From Pilatotrama ljubarskyi (Eukaryota > Basidiomycota > Agaricomycetes > Polyporales > Polyporaceae), in NCBI GenBank assembly GCA_022385805.1, contig MU277701.1, positions 71,122-135,121 on the forward strand: 64,000 nucleotides of DNA, written 5' to 3'. The first letter of the stretch is position 1, and every line of letters begins with the position of its first letter. Position numbers and translations under genes: made by a program. A model generated the notes under the pieces. That model saw nothing but the letters and a program-made list of their open reading frames with translations, was not told the DNA's origin and did no database searches. This document shows positions 1 to 12,841 of the stretch, piece by piece.

Positions 1-3000
1 AGGGGTCCGCCGAAACGGACTTGAGAGGGGTGCCGCCTCCGATCTTGGGGGCTGCAGGCGCCCCAGGGGCAGACGGGGTAGGTCGCTTGCCTGCAGGAGG
101 CGGCGGAGGTGGGGGCGGAGGCGCTGCCACCTTTGGCTTTGGCGGGACGAGCTCGAGATAGTTGTTAGGCGCCCACCCCTCAACGCCGTCCTTCTTCACC
201 AGCCACCAGCCGTTGTCATCCTTCTCTATCAACTCAACGATATCGTCCTTCTGGAGTGTCATCTCGCCTTCTTGTCCTTGGAAGGGGTACTTGGCCTTGT
301 AGAGTTCCACCTCCGGCTCCGGAGGAGGGGGAGGGGGCGGAGGGGCTGCGGCACGTCCAGGAGGCGGCGGCGGCGCACGCGGAGCTGAAGATGCGGACGA
401 CGCAGACGGTATCGCTGCTGGCGGTTTGACAGCGGCAGCTGGGGTTGACTTTCCAGGCAGAGGTTGCGCAGCCGGCTTCGGTCTGGACGCCGCTGACGGC
501 GCAGGTCGCTGGGCAGTAGATGAGACATGGGGTAATCGAAGGTATCTGCAATCAGCTCACATCTGATGGCCCGCCCTTCCGCAGGAGCTTCCCTTGAGTG
601 ATTGGGCGAACCACGCCTTCCTTTGGGCGAGGCGGAGGCTTCGACTGACTGGTTGGTGGCTCGCCGGACGGTACGTGGACGGTGTGACTCTTGTACATAT
701 CACCCCGCTGCACGGTCTCGTCCTTGATGAACTTGATCTCCGCCTTCTTCTCTTTCTTCTTATTGTACGTGATCCTAAATACTTGTCAGTACCGAGCACG
801 TGCAGTTATAACGACTACCTACGTCGGGCCAATCAGGACGCTGACGCTGCCTTGAGTGAGGCGCAAGATGTGGGTGGTCAGTTCGGTCTTGAAGACGCAG
901 CTGATGATGGGATCGCCCTCCTCAGTAGGTCCGAGGTTCAATACCTGCAGCGTGCTCAGCGAGGGTCAAGACGTAAACAGCCACGTACTTACGAGCCAGT
1001 CGTCTCGGAGGTTCGACATGGAAATGCTCTTGATAGTGATCAGAGGGATCTTCCTCTCCAACGTGGTCACGGTCTGTCCGTCCTTGGCATTCGTGACCGC
1101 AATGTAGAGGGCTTTGTCGGTCTACGTCGGAAGGTGAGATACGATACCATGCCAGAGCAAAGCCAACGTACGAGGACGAGGAAGCGCGGACTGGGTTTGC
1201 TGGATCGACCGAACTTGGAGACAAGGAGCTGTGCCCTCGAACTAAACGTCACCTTATCTCCTACTCATTGTGTGAGAAGATGGCTGCGGTCGCACAGATC
1301 AAAAGCACTTACTACCGAGTCCACATGCCTCGGCAAGTTCCTCTCCCAAGGCGCTCTTCCCGTTGACATCGAGGTAGTCGCCCATGAAGCGGCGGTATCC
1401 GAGCAGACTGAATCGTCTCCGCTCCTTCCTACCAGCGAGGATTTGGTGGCCATAGTCGCGGATCTTGGCGTACTCTATGCCCTCCTTGTTGTTCTTCCAG
1501 AAGCGTTGGATACGCCGTGCACATTCGTTCTTGTAACGCATGTAGTTGCGCCACGCACGCTGGATGCGGGCGGCCATGTTGTGCCAGTACCGGTCACGCA
1601 TCGTCTCCAGCGCAAAGAGCTGGATACTAGTCAGCGACAAGTGCGACTTTGGTGAGGGCGACAGCTCACAGTCTCAGGGTTCTTGATGAACGCCTTTGTG
1701 ACACCCATCTGCCACTCTTCGCGAGCAATCCCGGTGTCGATGAGGATGCGCTCGCAAGCGGATTTCGCATCGCCTTGCCAGATGTATTCTCCAGCGTACG
1801 ACGTCGCCGGAGAGAGCAGGTAGAACCGCTCGACCATCTTCTCGAAGGTATTCCTGTACGCAAAACCGGCCCGCCGCACGCGAATGTTCTCCTGCAGACC
1901 GAGATACTTGACCTGGTGTAGCACGGCCTTGGTGTCGTACTCAGTCGAGCTGCGGTTCTGGTTTGGCTTGATCGTCCGAATGTATGACGGCTGAGCACGC
2001 ATCAAGTTCTCGACGAGAGCACCCGCAGACGCCTGTAGAGAAAAAGTCAGCGGTCACTCTTAGGTTCGCCCAGCTGCAATCTACTGACCTTGATTCTGTC
2101 GCTAGCAGTGGGAGGCCGTTTCTTGCTGTTCGGATCGGGCCTGTCTGGAAAGAGTCCCTGCAAGAACTCGTTCCCGCTGGCCCCGATCAAGTCCAGTAAG
2201 TCCTTTACGAGCACGTCCTTGTTCTTGTCCGTCATGCCTGCGACATTGTACATCACGTCGCCAGCGTAATGCCTGATGAGGAACTGGGCACCGCGCGCTT
2301 CGAAATGCGGATTGGAAGACAACATTGACATTCGCTGTACGAAGCTGTTGTCCGCCGCGGCGGGGTCCGCGTGTGCGGTCGCGCAGGCATCGTTGAGGGC
2401 GGCGAAGACACCGGGCGGCCGCTTCTCTTCGATGAGGTCACAGACGATCTTGTTGTTGAAGTACTTGATCGGCGTCCACTTGATCTGTTCGCGCACGTAC
2501 TCCTCCTGCTCCGTCTTGAGCGTTAACTCAATGAAGATTTGCTGCAGCTTTTCGTTGACGTAGTTGATGCAGAGTTGCTCGAAGGAGTTGTCCTGTCAAG
2601 TGTATGTGAGCACGCTGTGCCCACATAAGGCGTCGCTACGGACCTCGAAGATCTCGAAACCAAAGATATCCAGAATGCCGATGAGCTGCGCGGTCGTGGT
2701 GCGGGGCTTCATCGAAATATTGATCTTCGACACGATCCACTCAAACAAGTTGTTGTAGATAGCCTTGGCCAAGGCGTCGCGCCCAGCGCTCGCCTGGGCA
2801 GGGTTGAGAGGAACGTCGTACACCGAGCCTCGTCGCCCGCCACGCTGTGTCTCCATGATCTTCGTCGTCAAAGCTCTCTGGACTTGGGCGGAATCGACCT
2901 CCATAAGATAGGCCACAAAGTCCGTGACGCTGGTGTCCGCGATCTCTGCATTGCCGTCGTCCTTCTCGGTGTACTGCACATTTCCGAGCCAGAGGATGGT

Positions 3001-4236
3001 CGCGAGCATGCGAAGGATCTCATTCTGCTCATAGTCGCTAAGTCCGATGACTTGCATCGCTTTCTGTCGTACGTTAGCTCTCGTTCAGGACGCCATGTAT
3101 TCAGCATGTCCTCACGATGGTTTCGCCAAAGTCTTGCACATCGTCGATGCCAGGCACGTCCAGACAGTTGCTCAGACTAGTGTAAGCGTAAGCATCTGGG
3201 GTCTGCAGGCCGAATGCCTCTACAAGGTCATCGTCGACAAAGCGCCCGCGATGCTTTTGAGTGGAACCTACCTCGCTGCGCGTCGGACGCCGCCTTTGTG
3301 AACTGGTAGAAGATGTGGAAATTACGCTCGTTCTCCACTTGACCTACCACGCGCCCTTTCTCGAGTAGATAGTTCGTGATCTGCGCGCCGATCGGCTCAC
3401 CGTGGTTGTTGAACATGATCTCGAGGTACTTGCCCTAGAGAGGCGTCAGTGCTTAGGTTCCCGAGCTGCATGCACGACCACGCACATGGCGACTCGAGTT
3501 GTTGTTACGCAATGTCTTCGCACAACCGAAGCTCTCCAGCAATGGGTTTGTCGCCAGCACCATGTCCTTGATCTCTTGGATGCTGCTGTCCTGGCCGCCG
3601 GACACGGCCGCGATGTATTGCATGATACGCTTCGCCGCTTCCGTCTTGCCTGCGCCAGACTCTCCAGATATTATGACGCACTGGTTCTCGTGGTACGCAT
3701 TCATGTTGTAGTACGCAGACTCGGCGATGGCGAAGACGTGTGGAGGCACCTCGAGCCTGTTCTTGCCCTTGTACTTCTGCAGCACTTCGTCGGTGTAAAT
3801 GCCGAGATCTGATGTTGTCGCGGTCAGTGCTTGCTGCTACGCGCATAAATAGTGAAAGCGCACCTTTAAAGGGGTTGACGGAGATCAGTACGGCGCCGAT
3901 ATAGGTGTATATCTCGCCATTCTTCCACCGTTTCTCGAGGTTCTCGTTGATAGCTTCGTTGGTGATCGTGGTCAAGAGGGTCATATCGGACACGCCGACT
4001 TGCTTCTTCTTGAAGCCCTCCTTCCAATCCGCCTGAACATCGGTCAGCACTCATCACAAACTCGCGGGCCTCCAAGGGACTGAGACGCGTACCTTGACGA
4101 CCTTGCCTGCTGCGCCGCCGGCCTTCTTGGACGTCGCGGTGGCCCCGCCCTTCTTGCCGGCCTTCTTTGAGGGCGCCTGGACAGTCCATGGTTCAAGAAA
4201 CAGCAGAACGAACCTCCTGTCTAACATACTGACCAT
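1..4236 (-). CDS. MYO1: Class I myosin (3' end cut by window edge)
   Basis: Actin-based motor of cortical actin patches, working in endocytosis and polarised growth. The multi-exon minus-strand reading gives a short basic N-terminus ([11 protein letters not shown]), a full motor head with P-loop GESGAGKT (about 3645-3670) and NNNSSR switch I, then two IQ motifs (about 1490-1580), a TH1 membrane-binding tail and one SH3 domain (about 140-285, with ALYDF-type core and NGWW). Pro/Ala-rich tracts flank the SH3. The terminal acidic Arp2/3-binding part lies beyond base 1. The Ser of RRGSVYDV sits 16 residues before DALAK, the TEDS-rule position, so PAK-type phosphorylation is expected from family knowledge. 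Start choice: ATG at 4234-4236 followed at once by a 57-base GT-AG intron (4177-4233), giving M|APSKK. The intron has no stop and is a multiple of three, so retention would only add 19 residues. Confidence 0.95.
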
Positions 4237-4772
4237 GATGCGAAGGACAGACTATGCGGCGAGAGTGAAGTACTTGATTGCAACGCTTGTGCAACGCGGA
4301 CCAAGCGCGACCGGGGTGTGCTTCAGTGGCAGGTAGAAGTGCTCGGCGAAGTCAGAGAACACGGAATTCCCAGCGACGCTGCCAGGAGTCGCAGTAAGCA
4401 GGTGGTAGGGAACGAGGTGAAGAGGCGGAGACAAGCAGATTGGTGCGCTCACCGGCGATGCGGGCCATCCAAGTCCATAGGCGCCCATAGAGACGCCCTG
4501 CTCGGGCCTCGCGCGACCTGCATGCTGTCCTTCACGCCTCAGTGCGAGTCGAGCTCCCGCCCTCGACGTCGATCCAGCTGCACGCTACGCACCGTCTGTG
4601 TTTGAAACCGTCCTCTCGGTCTGCTAGGGAACTTTTCTACCTGAAATCACCTTGTGATCGTCTTCTCGTCGACCTCTGCTTCGCAAACACCCCCGAGTGC
4701 TAGTACTCTACTCCTCCGCCCCGAGTGCTCGACTGCGTCCTACCAAGCGCCGCCATCCAGCTGAGCTGCACG
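4237..4772. other. Divergent intergenic region, myosin / DNMT1
   Basis: 536 bases between two divergent start codons, so it must hold both promoters and 5' leaders. The half next to the methyltransferase is pyrimidine-rich. I see no clear TATA box and no coding potential. Confidence 0.6.
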
Positions 4773-7700
4773 ATGTCGAAGGCTCGACGGCCAAATGCCT
4801 GGGACATCAGCTTCCCGTCTGAGGCCGCGGGCCCATCAGCGGCCCTCAAGCGGTCACCCGCCGCCGCCGACTCGGAGACCCTAGCAGGCCCCGTCGATCC
4901 CCAGTATCCTACGGTGAGTGACACCAGCCTCGCTAGGCGGTATGGTGAGCTCATGGAAAGCTCTCCTGTAGGTCGACAAACGTCCCCGATTGGACGAACC
5001 TGACCAACGGCAACGCGGACCGTCTGGACCAAGTAGGCATCGAGCATAGAGTCTGCCTGCGCCATATACTGAAACTAGGATCTCCAGAGCGCTCATACGT
5101 CCCGCGGCCTGAGGACGTCAAAGAAAGCGGTGATATGGTCATTTTCGGAGAAGATCCGCTGGATCACGACGAGTCCTCTATGGAGAAACCGATGCGCCTT
5201 CTCGCCGACTTCGCGATCTTCGACCCTCGAGGTTTCGAGCTCGTATCACTCGATCTACTCGACAACAGTGATACCCAGGGCCATCAGTTCGAGGCTGCTG
5301 GCTTCGTTGCACCGGTTTTCCTCAATAAGGAAGATGAGGGTCAAGAGGATGAGCTCGATGACGAAGATGACCGGAGGCGCCAACTGCAGCGTCTGCGGAC
5401 GTCTGCGATATTTTCGTACACAATTGATTACACAAAGGCGGACGAGTAAGATTTGCTTTATCCCTGTATGGACCTCAGCTAATTTGCTCATTAGCCCAGT
5501 GTACATTGAGACACAGTACAGCTGGTATGAGCTGTGTGCTCCATCGGCCCTATACCATGGCATCTTCCACAAGTTCTACCGCCCCCATCGCTTGGCACAA
5601 GTGGTAGTCTCCACCGCCCTGGCAACTCCATCACTGTCATTTGCGGATTTCTCTGCTGACATTGAGGGTGGTTGGGATTATCGCTTAGCCAAACATCTAC
5701 AAGCCCAGGACTTCCAGGATGTTGTGAGTTTATGTGTTCTGGTGTATACACCATTGCTGAATCTTCTGCCCTAGATGCCCCTTGTCCAAGTCTTGCTTGA
5801 TGACTTTGATGAGGGGACAAAACAGATAGTCCTTGCAGCCCCATTTGTTCAGCATCTGCTAGCTCAACGATCAGCATCCCATGTTCAGTCAGTAACCATA
5901 CCTCAACATCCACGACACATCCCTGGACCCCACTCTGTCAACAATGCGGCCCTGTCTGGCAACCTCGATCTGGCTGTGTTACGCCCTCATGCCCAAAATC
6001 CTACCCATGTCTCGCCGCTCATTGACAGTCTTGCCATGGGACTCTTTCATGAGCATCTCAAGGTTGTTGGGCCCCCACCAAAACATCCCAGCCAGGCTGT
6101 GCTGAAGCAGCAAAATGATGCCATGCTCACTGAGGTTCTGAGGATGCTCAACCGCGCCAAAGAACCTGAAGAGAACATCTCAGTGCAGTTTCCCTACAAC
6201 TGTCGGCTTGATGGTCAGTATTGGGGTGCTGTTATCATTGATGGCAACAAGTATGAGGTATGTCTGCACATTCATCACCCTGAGTCATTTCATTAATCAG
6301 AACTGTGTTAGGTTGGCGATTGCATTATCCTGGAAGCACAGAAATATGGTGGTCGCTCCAAGCCAGAGTTTCCGGATGATCCCCAGAACCTACCCACCAA
6401 CACCCATATTGCTGACTTCTGCTGGCATGTTTTGTATCTTCATCAAGCTTACTCAAACTCATTGTATACTTGTGTTAGGTTTGCCAAGATTGTGCACATC
6501 AATCAGCAACAGCAGCAATTCCATGTGCAGTGGTATGAGCATGGGTCGCAGACCTTCCTACAGGAGATTTGCAACCCTCAGGAGCTCTTCCTGTGGCCAA
6601 GTTGCAGCAACATCTGCATCAAGAATGCCCTTGGGAAGATAGTGGTGCATAATACCCTTCCCAGCAATAGGGAGCTTGGTCCACTGGAGTTCCTCTGCCG
6701 GTATGATCTACCATCCATAATTTATACAATACTGATGCCTCTGTGTAAGGTTTGTCTATGATGAGACAGATGCGTCTTTCTCAGACATCAACAGAAAAGC
6801 TGCAGCAATAGCCAACTCCTTTCCACCTCCAGACAACTGCATGACATGTCATCTTATTGCACAGCACACTGACAACAAGTTCTGCAGGGCAGTAGATGGT
6901 GGCTTGTCCTTTGCTGGGCATAACTATCATCTACACGAATATGTCCTCTACAAGACAGAGGATGGCCCGGCTGGCCTTGGCAGGATTGACAAGATCCACT
7001 TTCCCAAATCTGCTCGGGCTTCTGGCTCTGCAGTAGTTCACATCACTCGACTTGGCCGAATGGCGACCTTGCTGAGTTCACGTGTTCTATCATCCAACAC
7101 CAGCAAGCTTATGCACGAGGTATTCTCTCAGATTTCTTTGCTTGGTGGCATACATACCCTTACTAACCTTGTGATATAGAGGGAGGTCTTCATGACCAAG
7201 GAGACCCAGAAGCTAGATGCTCAGTTTCTGCTCAGACCCTGCATAGTGGCTCATCGTGATGATGTCACTAATCTGGAGACTTGGCTGGCCCTCTCACCTT
7301 TTCACTTTGTGATCCGGTATCAACTTCCCTCCCTTGATTCTCCCTGGTCTCAGCATACCTCCCTCAAACGAAGGAGTGTCCTGGCCTGCCAGCAGTGCCT
7401 TGATGAGGACAATGCTCAGTCGGAGCAACTTGACCAATTCATTGCAGAGGACAAAGGCTGTCTACGTGCCTTTGATCCCTTTGGAGGTGTTGGTGCCTTT
7501 GCCCTTGCAATGGAGGAGCTACAGTGTCTCAAGCTTACCCATGCGGTGGAAATCACACCTAGTGCTGCCCTAACCCTCAGGTCTGTTATCCAAGCATACA
7601 AGATTTCATAGACTGACTATGCACATCCAGAGAGAACTCCCCAAGCACAGTTGTCTACAATCAATGCTCCAATCTGGTCTTTCAGCATGCAGTGAAAGCC

Positions 7701-9364
7701 CATGCTGGCAAGCTGAGCAGCAATGATCAGCTGCATGGTCTGCATGACAACTCTCCCCTCCCAAAAACTCCATCTCCTGAAGAAATTGACTGCATCATTG
7801 CTGGCTTCCCCTGGTGAGTGTAGTCCTTCTCATTCAGAATGATACTGACAGCACTTCTCAGCCAACCTCACTCACACCTCAACATGTTTCGCAAAGCCAA
7901 TGATCGGAAGAGTCACTTGCTTCTGAACCTTCTCTCTTGGGTTGACTTCCTGCGACCCAAATACTGCATCTTTGAAAATGTGCGTGGCTTCTTGAGCTAC
8001 AATCTTCATGCTCGACAAGCAGGGAAGTACCGGGTTGAGGGTGGAATCGCAATGGGTGGTGTCAAGTTCCTGGTGCATGCACTGCTAGCCATGGGGTGAG
8101 TCTTCTGCACACAATGTGCCAGACCCCAATTCCTAACTATGTCACAGATATCAGGTCCGCTTTGGACTACTGCAGGCTGGCCACTATGGAACTCCTCAGT
8201 CTCGAGTCCGCTTCTTTCTCTATGCTGCTCAGCATGGCTATCCACTTCCCCAACTCCCTCAGCCTACCCATGACTTCCCGCAGCAAGATGCCCTTCAGAT
8301 CAAGTTTCCCAATGGAACAGTCATCAAGCCAATCCTCACTACAAATGGCACAGCACCCATGAAGTTCATCTCTGTTGCTGAGGCCATTGGTGACTTGCCC
8401 GAGTTCGATTGGTATGCACATTTCCGAGCACAACATCATCTTGAGTAGCTAATGCCCATGAATCTGCACAGGAAAGATCCTGGGAAGATGATGCCTGCAG
8501 CACCCGAAAGACCTGGGGTCCTCACACTAGAATGCAATCCAGCTGACAAGTCCTGCGGCCTCAGCGGACCATGTCCCTCGGAAACTCTCTCTTACCGCTT
8601 TGAGAGGCCGCGCACTTCATACCAAGCCAAGTCCCGAAGCCGCGCCACCACTGACCTGCAGCACTTCACGAGGGCACTGCCTGCAGACACGGTAGAGCGG
8701 TCAGTTCAACTTCGAGCCGATACCAACCAGATGCGCTCACCTTGACATATGCAGTGTTGTCAAGTTGCCGCTCGAGCCCGAAGCGGACTACCGCAGTAAG
8801 CCCACCGTCGCATCGCGAAGTCGCCGCGCGGCCGCTCACACACAGCTTAGGACTCGACGCGCGCCTGCGCGAATGGCAGAACGCGAACCCGGGGTCCGCG
8901 CTCGCGCGCGACGGCTTCCGCCGCGGACTGTACGGCCGCCTCGACAAGGACAAGTGGTTCCACACGACGGTGACGAACGTAGAGCCGACCGCAAAGCAGA
9001 GCTACGTTATCCACCCCTGGGTGCGTTCGCGAGCTGCCTACGTGCAAAGTCAGTCACTGACGCAGATGCGTACATGCAGTGCAAACGGGTGCTCACCGTT
9101 CGCGAGCTCGCGCGGTCGCAAGGCTTCCCGGACTGGTTTGTCTTTCATGCAATCGATGACAATGTAAAGACAGTACGTGCGCGCCGTGCACATAACGCGC
9201 CTTCGAGCCCAAGCTGACGTATCATGCATCCACTGCAGCTCCAGCGACACATCGGGAACGCAGTACCATGGCCGGTCTCGGAGGCGCTCGCGCGCGAGCT
9301 TCGCGCAGTGATGTTGAAGAAGTGGCTACAGGACCGGGAGGACGCTATCGAGATCGAGGACTGA
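4773..9364 (+). CDS. DNMT1: DNA (cytosine-5) methyltransferase, DNMT1 type
   Basis: Maintenance-type CpG methyltransferase, roughly 1,150-1,250 residues over more than ten exons. Order: short N-terminus, an RFTS-like domain (about 5090-5770, LLADFAIFDPRG then IETQYSWYEL), two BAH domains (about 6185-6700 and 6840-7290), then the catalytic domain from about 7470. Motif I reads DPFGGVGAFALAME, motif IV GFPCQ, motif VI FENVRGF, motif VIII AGHYGTPQSRVRFF, motif IX TVRELARSQGFPD, motif X IGNAVPWPVSEAL. The catalytic Cys codon TGC is split TG|C by a 48-base intron (7814-7861), so no single-frame ORF shows it. The start at 4773 is the first ATG of the frame that joins to the later exons; the stop is TGA 9362-9364. 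No CXXC zinc finger is seen. The stretch from about 5450 to 8500 is strongly CpG-poor while both ends of the gene are CpG-rich. Confidence 0.93.
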
Positions 9365-9592
9365 AGGGGCACGCACACAATTTTGAGCACAGTCGCACAA
9401 AGACGGCGACATGATAGGATTGTCTGTTCATGTTTGTAAATGCCATGCGCGTCAGCTACGAGCGAGGATATCCAACAGGGAAGAGCAGGATAGACGTAAG
9501 AATAATAATAGAGGAGAGTACGTGGAGTGTGGTGAGTCGTAAGAGGTCGTGACAGCCGCAAGAGCGGGTCGCCGAGGATTTCCACAGACGCG

Positions 9593-12161
9593 TCATGTCG
9601 CAGGAGGTCGGTCGCGAGGAAGGTCGTCCGCGCCGAGGCGCTCCGCCGGCGTGAAGGACAAAGGCATGGTCTTCGAGCGCGCAGCGGCAGCGTCGTCGCC
9701 ACTCACAGCGAGACTCGGTCGCGACGAGGATACTGCCGCCTGAGAGTGTGAACGGACGTCGGGACCAGGGCGGACGCCGGGCTCGAACCGCACGCTGACT
9801 GTTCGCGGCGCCTCGGTGGACGATGGTGTGAGCAACGGCGATGCGACGAGCTCCCCGCTGCTGAGGAATCGTGCTTGCTGGCCGCCGTCGCTCATGCTCG
9901 ATAGCGGGCTTTCAGTAATCGTCGACGGCAGCCCGGAGACCTCAGGCGTCGAGATCGGCAACTGAGCCTTCTCGGAGAGGTCTACCCCGCTGGCCGAGTT
10001 TGGAGAGCGAGAGTGCGCCCGGTCGGCGTGTGCGTCCGAGTCGGCTGCTCTCCGTGCCATGAAGGCCTTGAACCAGCTTGGCCGCGTCCCCGGCGCGGGC
10101 GAGGGAGCGGGTGAAAGTGAGCTTCTGCGCGTGCTACCGCCCCGCGACCTCCCCTGGCCGCTATGCACACTTCCGGCGCCGCCCGTCGAGCTCATCTGCG
10201 AGAACTGGCTCCGGGTCGCGCTCGCCGCGGATAAGGCGGTCGCACGCCGGCGGGCGCGGATGATTGTCCCGATGGCACCGCCGGTCATGCGCAACGAGTC
10301 GAGCCCCGGCTCTTCTGTCTTCGCGACGATAGCGCGCTTCTCGTCGATGAGGTCGACGTCGATGTCGGACGAGGCGCCAGGATGCAGACCGGCCTCGAGG
10401 TCATCGGTCGAATGCACAGCGGCAGGATCCAAGTCTGCGTTGGCCTCCGCTTCGCCGACGCCAGGCGTATGTGAACGCCCCCTACGAGAGCGCTGTGAGA
10501 GGCGCGAACGGCGGGAGCGCAGCGTTCCTGATGGCGCGAGGTCGACGGCTTGCACGGCGAGCGGATCGACCTCTTGCCGGGCAGCTTCGAGCAACAGGGT
10601 GGTGTGTTCGTCGACCTGTGAGGGGCGGTTGGTGCATGAGTATCCGAACGTCCGACTGAAGGTGACATGCGCACGTTCGTCAGAGTGCGTGGGTCGACCT
10701 TCGTCATCTGCAAAATGGTGATACCGGTGCAGATGACCGCAAAAGCAAGGACGATGGTGATTATCTGGGACGCGCTGGCCTTGAGGCCCTGGTATAGTAT
10801 CTGAGGGAAGGGAAACCGTAGGTTCATCGCTGAGACGTCCAGCAACAGAAAAACCACACAGAGCGTACGTACCACCGAGGTCACTAGGGTGCAGAAGGTG
10901 ACTGCGCAGCCGTCGTCAACAAGAGAGCCACGGTGGTTTACGATACGCACTCACAAGTCACATAGTACGTCGGAGTAACTGCGCATAGGTCATCAGTGTC
11001 GCGGGGACATCGTATACCGTCGCATCCGCTTACCCATCGCTATGGAGAGGTCTCAGCGCCAGAATCGGACTGAGCGAACAGTACGCACCTGTATTAAACA
11101 TAGCCAATGCGACGTTGAGGTAGTATATCTCCGTTACTGCGTCATGTTGAGCGGAGCAGTTCGTCAAGAGTCACGGTAATGCACATACGTAGTGTCACGA
11201 TGACGAACACCAACAGGAAGTAGATGAACCAGTTCTTGAACTGTCGAAGACGTCAGCAGGTGGGCTATTCTGTTGAGGCGCACGACGTACCTGGTTGTCG
11301 CCTCGGATGGATGTTACGATGGAGGCACCTAAGCCTTGCGTACAGCTGACGCTCAGCCCGCCGATGAGACTGCATATTCCCTGGGCCGTAGACGTCGCAT
11401 CAGCGCGGGCTGCAAGAGGATGTAGCGAGAAATAGTACCAGATAGGGCATCATACTCTTCTTCCCCCAGCGCGGCGCTACCCAGACCGCGAGGACGACGG
11501 CTGCCGCGATCACCACGCCGCCGTATGCGAGAAACCATGGGGCGAGGAAGAGGTGCTTGAAGCCCTCGATGGTTGATACACTTTGCTCTTCGGGACCGTT
11601 CAGCGCGAGAATCGACGCGCCGAGAAGACATTGAATTGAGGAGATCCAACCAAAGACGGAGAGCCTTTCCTTCAAAAGAAAATGCGAGAGAATGGAGGAA
11701 ATGACTACCGAGAGCGCGCCCATTGGGGTCTGGGGACAAGCAGACAGGAACTTCAATGGGTACCTGGGCGGGCATGGTAGAATGGGAGTACGCACCACAA
11801 CGATCGCTTCCACAAACGCATACGCGCCGAAATTGCATAGCTCTCCAAGAATCATTATGATCATGCCGGTCCACCACATAGGCTATAGAAGAGTTTGTTG
11901 GGACGACAAGGAAGAATGGGCTGGAGTACGCACCGACTTGAGATAAGCGACGCCCTCTCCCGCAATGTGACCCTTTTGCGAGCTCAACAGGCCCTTCTTC
12001 TTGAACACGAACGACGAGCCGATGAGTACGCCAGAGCCAATGGCGAGAGCAACGCCGACACTGTTAGCAGGTTAGTAGGACAATTCTCGACGACATACTG
12101 TATACGCGCGAACTCACGCTCGATACTGAGGTGGTGGACTCGAGTCCGGATCCGACGCCAT
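9593..12161 (-). CDS. NIPA-like magnesium transporter (DUF803) with long disordered tail
   Basis: Multi-pass membrane protein of the NIPA/DUF803 family, expected to carry Mg2+. Spliced exons give VGVALAIGSGVLIGSSFVFKKKGL, a WWTGMIIMILGELCNFGAYAF helix, TPMGALSVVISSILSHFLLKERL, LNGPEEQSV, and the closing helix ending in QMTKVDPRTLTN. These are the signature blocks of the family in the right order. The start at 12161 opens MASDPDSSPPP and splices after QYR into the first helix; an in-frame upstream Met at 12305 is possible but adds a sequence without family support. After the last helix comes a cytosolic tail of about 330 residues (9593-10590), rich in Ser, Arg, Pro and Ala, much longer than in animal NIPA proteins and probably disordered. 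It faces the DNMT1 gene tail to tail, 228 bases apart. Confidence 0.88.
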
Positions 12162-12841
12162 CTCCTGTTCGTGCTGTAGGATAGACGAGGAGCACAACGC
12201 TGAGGCAGATGAGGCGAGAGGGGAGAGGGCGTCGAGGGTGGAGGCGCGGGGGCGGAGCTCAGGAACGAGGCTGCACGTCGGGCTGGGGTTGGCTCCCACC
12301 CGCAATCTGAGGGAAGTGCTCCCGACGAGGAAGCTCTGATCGCCATGTGACCATCTCTCCCTTCAGCTTCCTCCAAGAATGGCATGGCAGATGAGCACAA
12401 GCACGGCCAGACTGCATGCAGAGCGACGTCCGAAGGGAGGCATACCGACCGTGGTCCTCGCCGTTGCAGCCTTCGCGCGGGTCAGCGCACCAGGGGAGGC
12501 TACAGGCGCCCGTGTACGTCACGATCAGGTGACTCAGATCCCCTCAAAGCCCTGGCGTTTGTGCGGCTGCAACGCTGCTGGCATAGATGGGTGCCGCCCT
12601 AGGCCTCAGAATGAGTGGTCCTCCCGCAAGCGGTCTTCTCATGCACGAAGCAGTGGGCGCACAGTTGATGTATGGTCACTCCACCCGATTGTTCCAGTCA
12701 AACGTCTATGCTACATACATCCGGGACCAGCTTCGGAGGGCATCCTATAGAGACAGCGAATGGCGAGACGATCCAGCAGCCTTGGTGGGGAACGAACGGC
12801 GCACACGGGCCATAGTCCGAGCGCAAGGGAGCGCGAACTAC
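12162..12841. other. Intergenic region
   Basis: 680 bases upstream of the transporter gene and downstream of the lactonase-like gene. ORFs here are short and lack splice or family support. I see no repeat or RNA gene. Confidence 0.5.

Noticed and set aside
594..1655. 353-codon plus-strand ORF opposite the myosin tail
   Set aside because: It lies antisense to the IQ/TH1 exons of the myosin gene and has no recognisable motif; a shadow of GC-rich coding sequence.
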